64,000 nucleotides of DNA from an uncultured Rhodopila sp. (lineage in GTDB: Bacteria; Pseudomonadota; Alphaproteobacteria; Acetobacterales; Acetobacteraceae). The notes beneath the pieces were generated by a model. It saw only the letters and a program-made list of their open reading frames with translations. It ran no database searches and had not been told where the DNA came from. Both the position numbers and the translations under genes were made by a program. Shown in pieces: positions 7,141 to 15,004 of this stretch; within the stretch, counting starts at the first letter, position 1; every line of letters begins with the position of its first letter. The stretch is from positions 124,001-188,000 of the forward strand of contig NZ_CAJATU010000063.1 in NCBI RefSeq assembly GCF_903944925.1, written 5' to 3'.

Positions 7141-7830
7141 ATGCCGAGTCCCGGCCGAACGGGAATTCACGGAATCAACTGTATTCACGAGCCGCAAACG
7201 GACCGGCGTAACTTCACGGACCTGCCGCTGAAGCAGAAGCTGGAAATCGCCGTCGGCATGAAGCAGGGCCAGAAGAAGGTCGAGGCGGCGGTGGCCAAGG
7301 CTGGCAAGGTCATCAACGGTTGGAATGCCAGCGGCCTGTTCGGCGACAAAGAGCACTATAACCGCGACTGGCTGTCCCGCGCCGCCGCCGCGCAGGGCGG
7401 CATCTACGGCAACAGTCCGGCAGAGGCGATGTATCCGTTCGGGCGCAGCGATGCCACCGGCAAGCCGCTGGATGGCCGGCACCGCTACACGATCACCTTC
7501 CCGCAGGGCCAGCTTCCGCCGGTCAATGCGTTCTGGTCGATCACCATGTACGATGGCAAGACGCAACTTCTCATCAAGAACCCGATCGATCGCTACCTGA
7601 TCAACTCGCCGATGCTGCCGGATATGAAGAAAAACGCCGACGGTTCGCTGACGCTTTATATCCAGCACGAGCCTCCCGGAGCGGAGCGCGAATCGATCTG
7701 GCTGCCGGCTCCGGCAGGATCGATGTATCTTGTCATGCGGCTGTATTGGCCGAAGGAAACGCCTCCATCGATCCTGCCGCCGGGTCAAGGAACGTGGCAG
7801 CCGCCCGGCGTTGTGGCGGCATCGCACTGA
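7141..7830 (+). pseudogene. DUF1254/DUF1214 protein, 5'-truncated
   Basis: From about 7196 the frame matches the C-terminal DUF1214 half of DUF1254 proteins: NRDWLSRAAAAQGGIYGN, AMYPFGRSDATGKPLDG, FPQGQLPPVNAFWSITMYDG, YLINSPMLPDMKKNADGSL and WLPAPAGSMYLVMRLYWP. Full family members have about 450 residues, with an N-terminal DUF1254 domain and signal peptide. Both are missing. The reading frame runs into the antisense of the neighbouring gene without a plausible ribosome site. The remaining part is still intact, so the deletion may be recent. Confidence 0.75.
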
Positions 7831-7840
7831 TCCGCCGGCG

Positions 7841-8620
7841 CTACGGCGGTATACTGTTCGCGGCGTCGATCAACGGCTGAACCGGCACCTGGATCAGCCC
7901 GCGGCTCGGCCGGTCGAGGTCGATCACCAGGACGATCAGGGTGCCGACGGTGATCGCCATGATCAGGGTGGGAAAGATACGCCGCGTCCCGGTGATGCCG
8001 GCGTTGTAGCCGGCGAACCCCATGGCGACCAATGCCACGCCCTCCAGCGTGAACACGACCGCAGCCGGGATATGGAAGCGCAGCGCCGTCAGCCGCCGTT
8101 CGTGGATGTTGTTCATCTCGTTCAGCGAGGCGACGAAGCGGTAAGCCGGCAGCGATTGCGGGTCCGCCGCGGTGACCGCGACCGCCTGCTGCCAGAGCCT
8201 TGCCTGAAGATCCAGCGATCTCGAGATGTCTTGCTGAAACTTCGCCGGATCGAACGGGATGCCGAGGCCGGCCCGGACCACGGTATACTCGCGCAGAAGT
8301 TTCAAGGTCGGTTGTTGCGCCGATACCGGCAGCATCAGCGCGAAGTTTGCGGTGCTGCCGATGGCATTGGCTTCTTCAAGCACCAGGGCGCGGCGCGCCT
8401 CGTAACGGGACAGCGCGATCGAGAAGCTGAAGGCCAGCAGCAGCGCCAGCAGGCCGAGCGCCGCCCCGGTCAGGGTCCCGAGATCGGAATGCTCGGGATT
8501 GGTTCGGCGCATCCGCCAGCCGATCTGGTGGCCGATCTCGGCGGCAGCCGCCATCAGCAGGATGACTACGGGGTAGAGAATCCCCATGTGGAACTCATAT
8601 AGCGTTTCGAGCATTACCAT
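7841..8620 (-). CDS. DUF4239 (bestrophin-like) membrane protein
   Basis: A 259-residue membrane protein of the DUF4239 family. A first membrane segment (GILYPVVILLMAAAAEIGHQ) is followed by the conserved LGTLTGAALGLLALLLAFSF and ALSRYEARRALVLEEANAIG. A coil-rich middle domain follows, with SLNEMNNIHERRL. Two C-terminal helices end with VLVIDLDRPSRGLIQV, a hallmark of the family. Function is unknown, though the fold is compared with bestrophin anion channels. ATG at 8620 or 8614 would both serve as start. Confidence 0.85.
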   Translation of the reverse strand: MVMLETLYEFHMGILYPVVILLMAAAAEIGHQIGWRMRRTNPEHSDLGTLTGAALGLLALLLAFSFSIALSRYEARRALVLEEANAIGSTANFALMLPVSAQQPTLKLLREYTVVRAGLGIPFDPAKFQQDISRSLDLQARLWQQAVAVTAADPQSLPAYRFVASLNEMNNIHERRLTALRFHIPAAVVFTLEGVALVAMGFAGYNAGITGTRRIFPTLIMAITVGTLIVLVIDLDRPSRGLIQVPVQPLIDAANSIPP

Positions 8621-9396
8621 TATTATTGGCTCTTATGACGTTGGTTGTTGGTAAGCGCCTGTCCGCGGAACGCGACAACGTCATGCCGGCGAAGCATGCC
8701 CCGGCGATGGCCGGGGATCGGCATCCCATAGGCATTAAAATTGCCCGCGACCCGGCAGGAACCGGCATAATTTGGCGGCAAGCCTGCCTCGGGTAAGCGC
8801 GACTGTTTGAGTAAGGAACGGGGTCGCAGGGTATTGCAGGTGCTGGTTGATCCGCCGGATTTTTGCGCAGAGGACACCGAGATTTTGAGATCGCAGAGAA
8901 GCTTTTCGGCTTCGCCGGCGCACTGTTGCCAACCTGACCTCGGGTATACCCGCGACTCTGCAAGCCGCTCCGGCGTCTCGGCACGGGATGAAAGGTCGGT
9001 GCACACTTCGCGAAGACCAGCAAGCACCGCCATAAAAGCCTTATTTTTTCCCCGCGACTGAACCGCAACGATACTGCGCCGGTTCGGCTTTAGATCGTTG
9101 GCCAGCACCGCCTTGAACCGGTCGCTCGACTTCCACTCCGGATATTTCGGCACCCGGTCTATCGTTGTTTTAAAGCAAGAGATGATCGCCTGCTTCGCCG
9201 GACCGTCATTCCATGATGCCAGAGGTTCGCTCTCCGCCCTGGCCACGCCGGGGCGCGGCAAAGCGGGCAGGGCGGACCGGTCCGCGAGAGCACTCGGCCT
9301 GAAGCGCCGGCTGGCGACCGCGGACCCTGAAGCGGCCACGATAGTTGCCTCTCTGTATCCAAAGGTGCGGGCGACCCTCGCGGGCCGCCCGAGGGG
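8621..9396. other. Non-coding stretch with gene remnants
   Basis: No intact gene is evident. The minus strand has an open frame over most of it, but only its first 70 codons resemble a protein (HAD-like remnant, listed separately). Near 8680-8730 there is a GC-rich palindromic block (GTCATGCCGGCG...CCCCGGCGATGGCCGGGG) like the dispersed intergenic repeats at 4.3 kb. Confidence 0.4.
9130..9339 (-). pseudogene. Remnant of a secreted HAD-family hydrolase, N-terminal part
   Basis: The minus-strand frame from a GTG at 9339 gives a signal-peptide-like start and then LASWNDGPAKQAIISC. This matches the conserved opening (SWNDGPAKQAI) of exported HAD-like phosphatases. The catalytic DNDGTLW region that should follow is missing: after VPKYPEW the sequence no longer resembles the family. 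It lies between two other broken genes and is probably a deletion remnant. Confidence 0.5.
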
Positions 9397-9882
9397 TCAG
9401 TGGGTATACTTCAGGGAAATGGCGGCGATACCGGCGGCGACGTTGATGCCCTTGTCGCCTTCGACGCTGAGCGGCTGAAGCGAGATCGACTTGGTCGAGC
9501 CGCCAATCAGCACGTTCGCGCTGCCGCCGACACCGGCCGCTGCCCCTGCCGTGACGCCACCGTAATCGCCGGTCAGCGCCCCGGGCTTCAGGTCAGTGGT
9601 TGGCGCAAACACCGCCCAGACCAGAACGCCGCCCTTCAGGTAGCCGATATCGACGCCGAACTTCGAAATCTTGCCGGTGTACTTCACCGGCACCGAGCCG
9701 GACCCGGCCGAGAAGGAGCAGTGCAGGTCCCGTGAGGAGCCGAAGATGAAGCCCCAACCGCTGGCGACCTGGCAGGTCAGCAGGCCGGCCTTGACGGAGG
9801 CATCCACTGCTTCCGCCGGCGACTGGAAAGCGAGCGCGCCAAGGGCGAGGCCGGCTGCGGCCAGGACGGATTTTCTAAACAT
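9397..9882 (-). CDS. DUF992 family secreted protein
   Basis: A 161-residue protein starting MFRKSVLAAAGLALGALAFQ, with a signal peptide ending near PAEA. AGGAG lies nine bases upstream of the ATG. The mature part has the DUF992 pattern: VKAGLLTCQVASGWGFIFGS, then YTGKISKFGVDIGYLKGG, then LVWAVFAPT and a Gly/Ala-rich stretch GDYGGVTAGAAAGVGGSANV. It ends with the conserved ISLQPLSVEGDKGINVAAG. The family is found in alphaproteobacteria. It is periplasmic or outer-membrane located and has no known function. Confidence 0.9.
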   Translation of the reverse strand: MFRKSVLAAAGLALGALAFQSPAEAVDASVKAGLLTCQVASGWGFIFGSSRDLHCSFSAGSGSVPVKYTGKISKFGVDIGYLKGGVLVWAVFAPTTDLKPGALTGDYGGVTAGAAAGVGGSANVLIGGSTKSISLQPLSVEGDKGINVAAGIAAISLKYTH

Positions 9883-10092
9883 GTACTGATACTCCTGTTA
9901 TTACGCACTTCGCGCGGCCGTGTTGCCAGCCCGGAACATGATCGGCTTCGTTCGACCCAACCCTCCCGCCTGTCACGACCGGGCAGGGCCGATGATCCAC
10001 GCGTTAACGGGCTGTAAGCCCAGATCGGGGGGCCGACAATGCAGTTTCGGAATCGCCGGAGGTTTCCGCGGGGTCGCGGAGCAGCCATCGCG

Positions 10093-10299
10093 GGGCACGT
10101 CTTCACCGGCATCCCGCCGATCAGGCGCTTGGACGACAGCGTCGTCGGCCTGCTGAAGCATGTGAAGACATCGGCGAGAAAGACAACACCATCGTCATCT
10201 TCGCCACCGACAACGGCACCGAAGTCTTTACCTGGCCGGATGGCGGAACGCCCGGGCCGACGAACTGGTCAAGACGCACGAGGCGGAGTAGCCGGAACG
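10093..10299 (+). pseudogene. Arylsulfatase remnant with frameshift and deletions
   Basis: Two frames together recall the middle of arylsulfatases. The first gives GHVFTGIPPIRRLDDSVVG LLKHVK (matching the HVFT and DDxVGxLL blocks). One base out of frame comes GEKDNTIVIFATDNGTEVFT and WPDGGTP, the metal-binding DNG motif and the conserved WPDGG. A third frame ends ADELVKTHEAE and a TAG at 10289-10291. The N-terminal catalytic CxPxR site and the C-terminal domain are absent. With the truncated DUF1254 and HAD pieces it suggests that an arylsulfatase locus was lost here. Confidence 0.7.
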
Positions 10300-10302
10300 A
10301 AC

Positions 10303-10332
10303 AGCGGGCGCGCCGTGACAGGCGCGCCCGCT
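10303..10332. terminator. Perfect 12-bp hairpin between remnant and convergent gene
   Basis: AGCGGGCGCGCC, a six-base loop (GTGACA) and GGCGCGCCCGCT form a perfect stem. It lies between the sulfatase remnant on the plus strand and the stop of the gene at 10361 on the minus strand, so it may stop transcription from both sides. There is no T-tract, so it is not a classical intrinsic terminator. Confidence 0.5.
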
Positions 10333-10360
10333 GGCGGTTCACTCCGCTTCGGCTCTTTCG

Positions 10361-10786
10361 TTAGCCGCCGCCGCCGCCCTGCATGCCACCTTCCGCACGC
10401 GGAACAGGCAGGATATCGCCGTCACAGGCTGTCCCCGATCCGCTGATGGACAGGTTCACGTAGTCGCCCGCGACCTTCCCCCTGACAACAGCGGTTCGGC
10501 CCGCCCCACCGACTTCCTTGGCATCGATCTCGAAGGTTCGGTCCTTGTTGACCTCGCCTTCGAGCCTGGCCATATGAAGTCCCCGGTCCCAGGCGACAAA
10601 GCCGCCGACTTTATCGTCGGGTGAAACGGTAACGTGCCAGTCCAGCCCGGGGCAGCCGCCGACAACGGCAAAGGTGTGGAAGGCATAGAGAGCGCCTTTG
10701 CCTTTTTGTGCGATGGCCGGGCTCAACGAGGCAGCCGCCGAGAGCGCGATGACAGCGATCCCGGCAGTGAGAATTTGATTTTTCAT
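10361..10786 (-). CDS. Secreted hypothetical protein
   Basis: A 141-residue protein with signal peptide (MKNQILTAGIAVIALSAAAS, cleavage after AIA). GGAGG lies ten bases upstream of the ATG. The mature protein has FAVVGGCPGLDWHVTVSPDD, FVAWDRGLHMARLEG and a short Gly-rich end. Two cysteines (GGCPG and TACDG) could form a disulfide. No known domain is recognised. Similar small beta-rich proteins occur in Acetobacteraceae. It is probably periplasmic; function unknown. Confidence 0.75.
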   Translation of the reverse strand: MKNQILTAGIAVIALSAAASLSPAIAQKGKGALYAFHTFAVVGGCPGLDWHVTVSPDDKVGGFVAWDRGLHMARLEGEVNKDRTFEIDAKEVGGAGRTAVVRGKVAGDYVNLSISGSGTACDGDILPVPRAEGGMQGGGGG

Positions 10787-11021
10787 TGATGCTTACCTCC
10801 GCTTGGACAAATAGATCTGTCCGTATTGGTAGCGAGCGGGGCATATAGTAGAGTGACAGCACGGCCTATGCAGAATTGGCAGATAACGACCTTGTGCTTT
10901 CCGTTACGCAATGGCGGATCGCCAAACACGGCTCCGCCGCGCGCACACCCGTTAAGGCGCCCGCGCGGCGGATAAACCGTTTCGACTGGTGCGACCGGCA
11001 GTAGGCCGGACGCGGGGCGGC

Positions 11022-11594
11022 CTAGCCGCCGTTAGCCAGCGTCAGTTCCACACGGCGGTTTTCCGCGCGGCCCTTCGCGGTCTTGTTCGAGGCGACAGGA
11101 TTCGCTTCGCCAAAGCCGTGCGCTTCGACCAGATCCGGCTTCAGGCCCTGCGAGACCAGGAAGGAGGCAACGCTCTCGGCGCGCTTCTGCGACAGGATCT
11201 CGTTCGTGGTCACACCCTGCTTCGCGAGGGCCGGGCCGATCGGCGCGTTGTCGGTGTAGCCGTTGACCACGATCTTGTTGGTCTGGGTCGGCGCCAGCTT
11301 CGCCGCCAGCCTGGAGATGATCTGCTTGCCCTGCGGCCGCATCTCCCAACTGCCGGACGCGAACAGCAGGTCGCTGTTGACGGTATACTTGACCGCGCCC
11401 TGCAACCGGGCCACTGCCGCCTTCTGCTGGGCGACCTGGTCGGTCAGCGCAGCGTTCTGCTGCTGGAGCTGCTGGTTCTGCGCCTGGAGATCGTCATATT
11501 TGCTCTGCGAGACGCATCCCGTGAGGCCCATGACAGACAGCAGCGACCCGGCGATGACATAGCGTTTGATTGAATACACAGGTGAACTCCCCAT
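11022..11594 (-). CDS. OmpA-family outer-membrane lipoprotein
   Basis: A 190-residue lipoprotein. GGAGG five bases before the ATG at 11594 sets the start (MGSSPVYSIKRY). The lipobox LTGC puts the lipidated Cys at residue 27. Residues 30-65 form a Gln-rich coiled coil (DDLQAQNQQLQQQNAALTDQ). Residues 75-185 are an OmpA C-terminal domain that binds peptidoglycan: VNGYTDNAPIG, LSQKRAESVASFLVSQGL, HGFGEANPVASN and GRAENRRVEL. It likely ties the outer membrane to the wall. Confidence 0.92.
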   Translation of the reverse strand: MGSSPVYSIKRYVIAGSLLSVMGLTGCVSQSKYDDLQAQNQQLQQQNAALTDQVAQQKAAVARLQGAVKYTVNSDLLFASGSWEMRPQGKQIISRLAAKLAPTQTNKIVVNGYTDNAPIGPALAKQGVTTNEILSQKRAESVASFLVSQGLKPDLVEAHGFGEANPVASNKTAKGRAENRRVELTLANGG

Positions 11595-11750
11595 TTTGCC
11601 TCCGCCGGACAAGAATGTTTGGGATGGTAACAGATGGCGGACGGCCGCGTTATGAGTCGTCCGTCCACATCTGTCTATGCAGATTTGGCGTACGCGGCGA
11701 ACAAACGGTGCCCGCCGGTGGCTAATTCGGCCTTACGTTGCCCATTCGGC

Positions 11751-12410
11751 TCAGTATGGGTACGGGTAGGGCGGCGGCGGCGGATACCCGTAGGGCGGAT
11801 AGCCATACGGCGGGTAATGCGGCGCTACCGCCGCGCCATACCAATAGGCCCGCCGGGCGCTGCGCCTCGCTACGCCTGCGAAGGACATCGGGGTCCAGGG
11901 CATGCCGATGATGTCGATGAAGACCGAAGCCGGCCCGTCCGCCCCGGCAAGAGTCCCCTCCAGCACCTTCACCGTGAAGCTCAGCCGATCGGCTTCGAGT
12001 CGCGGCTTGGTCAGTTCGACGACGAGGTCCTGGTTCGACGTGCCGTCCTTGCTCAGCACCGAAACGGTGGCGTTGGGCGGGTCTTTGGCGAAGCTGCCGT
12101 CGGTGGCCCATTCGTCCAGCATATCCTTCGTCAGAACATGCCCGGCCGCACGCACCGGCCGATCGGCGAACAGGATCGAGTTGCCGCTGACACCCGTCAG
12201 GGTCAGGGTGTCGCCCTGGAGGCCGGCGCCGCGGGCGTTCAGGACGATCAGTGACGGCACCATATCGACCTTGACGGAGGACGGCCGGGACGGCGGCGCG
12301 TTCATTGCAGCGGGCGGCGGCGCGGATTGTGCGCAGGCGAGACCGGCCAGGCAACACAGCGCAACGGCACTGATAAGGCGGATACGGATACGGGTACGGT
12401 CCGGTGTCAT
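11751..12410 (-). CDS. Secreted protein with Pro/Tyr-rich C-terminus
   Basis: A 219-residue protein starting MTPDRTRIRIRLISAVALCC with a signal peptide ending LACAQ. AAGGACAG precedes this ATG, so it was preferred over an upstream GTG-type start. The middle part has LQGDTLTLTGVSGNSILFAD, GHVLTKDMLDEW and FIDIIGMPWTPMSFAGVARR. The tail is a repetitive PPYGYPPYGYPPPPPYPY run ending at the stop. No known domain is recognised. It may be an envelope protein with a flexible, possibly adhesive tail. Confidence 0.78.
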   Translation of the reverse strand: MTPDRTRIRIRLISAVALCCLAGLACAQSAPPPAAMNAPPSRPSSVKVDMVPSLIVLNARGAGLQGDTLTLTGVSGNSILFADRPVRAAGHVLTKDMLDEWATDGSFAKDPPNATVSVLSKDGTSNQDLVVELTKPRLEADRLSFTVKVLEGTLAGADGPASVFIDIIGMPWTPMSFAGVARRSARRAYWYGAAVAPHYPPYGYPPYGYPPPPPYPYPY

Positions 12411-12499
12411 GCGAAGGCTGTCCTTGCCGCGAATGGTGCCGCACTCTGGTTCGCCCGCGGGATCTGCGTCTATGCGGATTCGGCACGACGGGGCCAGCG

Positions 12500-13582
12500 T
12501 CATCCGCTGTCGGCGTCAAGCTCAGCCTGCCTTTGCTCCAGCCGCGCCAGGTCATCCTGCGGCAAACGGCCGCGGCAGCCGGCAACCACCCGCGCGCCAC
12601 GCTCGGCGAGACGGCGGCGCAGCGCCTGGTCGTCCGTGCTGATCGCGACGTCGTGCAGCAGCCGCAGCAGACGCAGGCTGACCGCGGCATCGGTGGTGGC
12701 GTAGGCGCGGATCTGTTCGATGGCGGTGTTGAGCAGGCCGTCACGGTCGATCCACGGCAGCACCACGCGCACCACATGCGGCGGGCTGAACAGCAAGGAC
12801 TCCGGCGGGATGCGATCGACCCAGCGGATCAGGATGCGGGTAAGCTGGTCGATGCATCTGATCGCCGTGCTAGGATCGTTGACCGCCGGGGAAATCGCCC
12901 GCAGCGCGATATCGACGATCTGGATGACGCCGAATTCGACATCCTGCTGCAAGGTGCGCATCGGGCCGATATCGAAGGCTCCGGTCAGGTCCACCGCATG
13001 GTGGCGGTCCAGCCGGGTGCGGCGGGACACCATCAGCAGCGGAATGCCCGCCGGCACGAAATGGCCGACGCGGCGGGTGACGCGGACGCGCAGGTACATC
13101 AGCCAGCCGACGGAGACCGGCGCCAGCAGCATGGCGCCGAGCACGGTCAGTAACGGCGCGAACGGCTGCGGCATCGAGCGCGCCGCGGGCAGCGCAGCCA
13201 GGCAGTAGGTGAATGTGCCGAGGAAGATGCCGAGCGTCCACTGCGTCCCCTGGTCGCGCACGAAGCTGATCAGGATTCGCGGCGAAAACTGCATCGAGGC
13301 GAGAGTCAGGGTCATGGGCAGGATGGCGAAGACGATCGACACCACCGTCATGGTGGAGGTGGCGATCACGGACAGGATCGCCCGGGCGACCTGCGCATCC
13401 TGGTGCGACGGAAACAGCGTGACGGGGATTCAGGCGGAAGCGGCGGGATAGGCTTCCTCCAGCGCGGACAGTGCGGCGCCGCAGAACCCGAGAAACACGG
13501 CGATGACCAGCGGCCGCACGAAGAAGCCGCCGCGCAGGAAGTAGGACGCCGAACGCAGGCGGAGGGGGAGTTGTTTCAGCAC
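12500..13582 (-). pseudogene. DUF2254 membrane protein interrupted by an in-frame TGA
   Basis: Frame from GTG at 13582 gives VLKQLPLRLRSASYFLRGG, a membrane helix, and then EEAYPAASA followed by TGA at 13432-13430. The same frame continues without shift as IPVTLFPSHQDAQVARAIL and TSTMTVVSIVFAIL. This is the normal continuation of DUF2254 proteins, including FSPRILISFVRDQGTQWTLG and DIALRAISPAVNDPSTA. So a single stop splits an otherwise whole gene of about 360 codons; TGG to TGA would explain it. Restart at 13369 (ATGs or GTG) could give a 289-residue product lacking the first membrane helix. Sequencing error cannot be excluded. Confidence 0.8.
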
Positions 13583-13619
13583 CGGGACGGCCTGTTCCGC
13601 GGTGTCTGAGCAGGGGTCG

Positions 13620-14714
13620 TTATTGGATCGCCTTGCCGTCAGGCGCCTTTATGCTGGTCTTCCATGCCTGGCGCACGGCGTCCTGCACCTCCGCTGGCAG
13701 CGGGATGCAATCCAGTTCCTCCGCCGTCTTGCCGCCGTTGGCATAGGCCCAATCGAAGAACCTGACGACGGCGGCACTGGCGGCCGCGTCGCGAGGGTTT
13801 TGCGGCAACAGCACGAAGGTGGCCGCGGCCATCGGCCAGGTGCGGTCACCGCCCTGGTCGATCAGGTTGACGGCGAAGTTCGCGGCGTCCGTCCAGTCCG
13901 CGTTCGCCGCGGCCGCCGCGAACGCCGCGCGGTCCGGGCTAACGAACTGGCCGGCCTTGTTGCGCAGTTGCGCGGTTACCAGGTGGTTTCGGGTCACGAA
14001 TGCACTGCCGGTGTAACCGATGGCGCCGACAATGCTGCTGACCGTCAGTCCGGCGTTGGAGTTGCTTCTGGCGCCGGCTCCGGCCGGCCAGTGTACGCTC
14101 GTTCCGGTGCCAACATGCTGCCGCCACGCCGGATCTGATTCGGAAAGATACGACGTAAAGACAAAATTCGTGCCCGAGGTGCCGGCCCGGAAGATCGGAA
14201 CGATCGCCAGGGCGGGCAGCTTCAGGTCGCGGTTGAGTTCGGCGACGCGCGGATCGTTCCACCAGGCGATTTTCCCGAGATAGATGCCGGCGATGATCTC
14301 ACCGGTCAGCTTGAGCTGGTTGGCCTGGAGTCCGGGGATGTTGACGATCATGACAACCGCGGTAATGACCGTGGGGAACTGCAAGAGGTGCCCCGATTGC
14401 AGTTGCGCCGCCGGTATCGGCTCATCCGAGGCGCCGAAATCGACGGTTCGGTTCAGCACCTGCGTGGCCCCGGTGCCGGAGCTGAACGCCTGGTAGTTCA
14501 GGCGGACACCGATCGCGGATTCGGCCGCGTGGCCCCAGGCGTCGTAAAGTGGCGCCGGGAGGGTTGCTCCCGCGCCGGTGATCTGCTGCTGAGCCTGCGC
14601 GCCCGAGGGCAAGGCAGCCAGTGCGGCCGCGAGCACCGCGGCGACGAAGCGCACGGCCAGGCGGCGGTGTAAGCAAGAACGGCCTGCCATGTTAAAAATC
14701 TGTCCGGACACCAT
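13620..14714 (-). CDS. pstS: Phosphate ABC transporter substrate-binding protein PstS
   Basis: A 364-residue periplasmic binding protein. GGGAAG upstream supports ATG 14714 (MVSGQIFNMAGRSCLHRR), followed by a signal peptide that ends GAQAQ. The fold has all PstS phosphate-loop blocks: ITGAGATLPAPLYDAWG, FSSGTGATQVLN, DFGASDEPI, FRAGTSGTNFVFTSYL and VGAIGYTGSAFVTRN. It binds phosphate for the PstCAB importer. The pstC, pstA, pstB and phoU genes are not next to it, so this is an orphan copy. No convincing Pho box is seen upstream. Confidence 0.88.
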   Translation of the reverse strand: MVSGQIFNMAGRSCLHRRLAVRFVAAVLAAALAALPSGAQAQQQITGAGATLPAPLYDAWGHAAESAIGVRLNYQAFSSGTGATQVLNRTVDFGASDEPIPAAQLQSGHLLQFPTVITAVVMIVNIPGLQANQLKLTGEIIAGIYLGKIAWWNDPRVAELNRDLKLPALAIVPIFRAGTSGTNFVFTSYLSESDPAWRQHVGTGTSVHWPAGAGARSNSNAGLTVSSIVGAIGYTGSAFVTRNHLVTAQLRNKAGQFVSPDRAAFAAAAANADWTDAANFAVNLIDQGGDRTWPMAAATFVLLPQNPRDAAASAAVVRFFDWAYANGGKTAEELDCIPLPAEVQDAVRQAWKTSIKAPDGKAIQ

Positions 14715-15004
14715 GACGCTTCCCGGGGGATTCGGGTTGCCGAAGCGTATCATACGGTGGCCGGTCTGGATACCGAGGGTGTTGCACCCGGGGTGATGCG
14801 GAGATCGAGGATCTGTTCTGATGGCAAGACGGCGGGTGGCCGTCAGCACATTTCGCAACCTGGTTCGGCGGGACAGGTGGTCACCGGCGCCGCGATCAAC
14901 TGCTTCTCTCTCGGTCCATTCTTCGGGATCTCGACTTCCACGGCGTTGGATTCCATAAGCGCCGAAAGCTGTCCCGCACGACACGTGCGGTTCGGGAGGA
15001 TGGC

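Noticed and set aside
8623-9339. 238-codon minus frame as an intact gene
   Set aside because: Only the first 70 residues resemble a family; the rest has no fold-like pattern, so it is treated as a remnant.
13430-13432. Selenocysteine at the DUF2254 TGA
   Set aside because: The family has no Cys or redox role at this place and no SECIS hairpin follows; a nonsense change is simpler.
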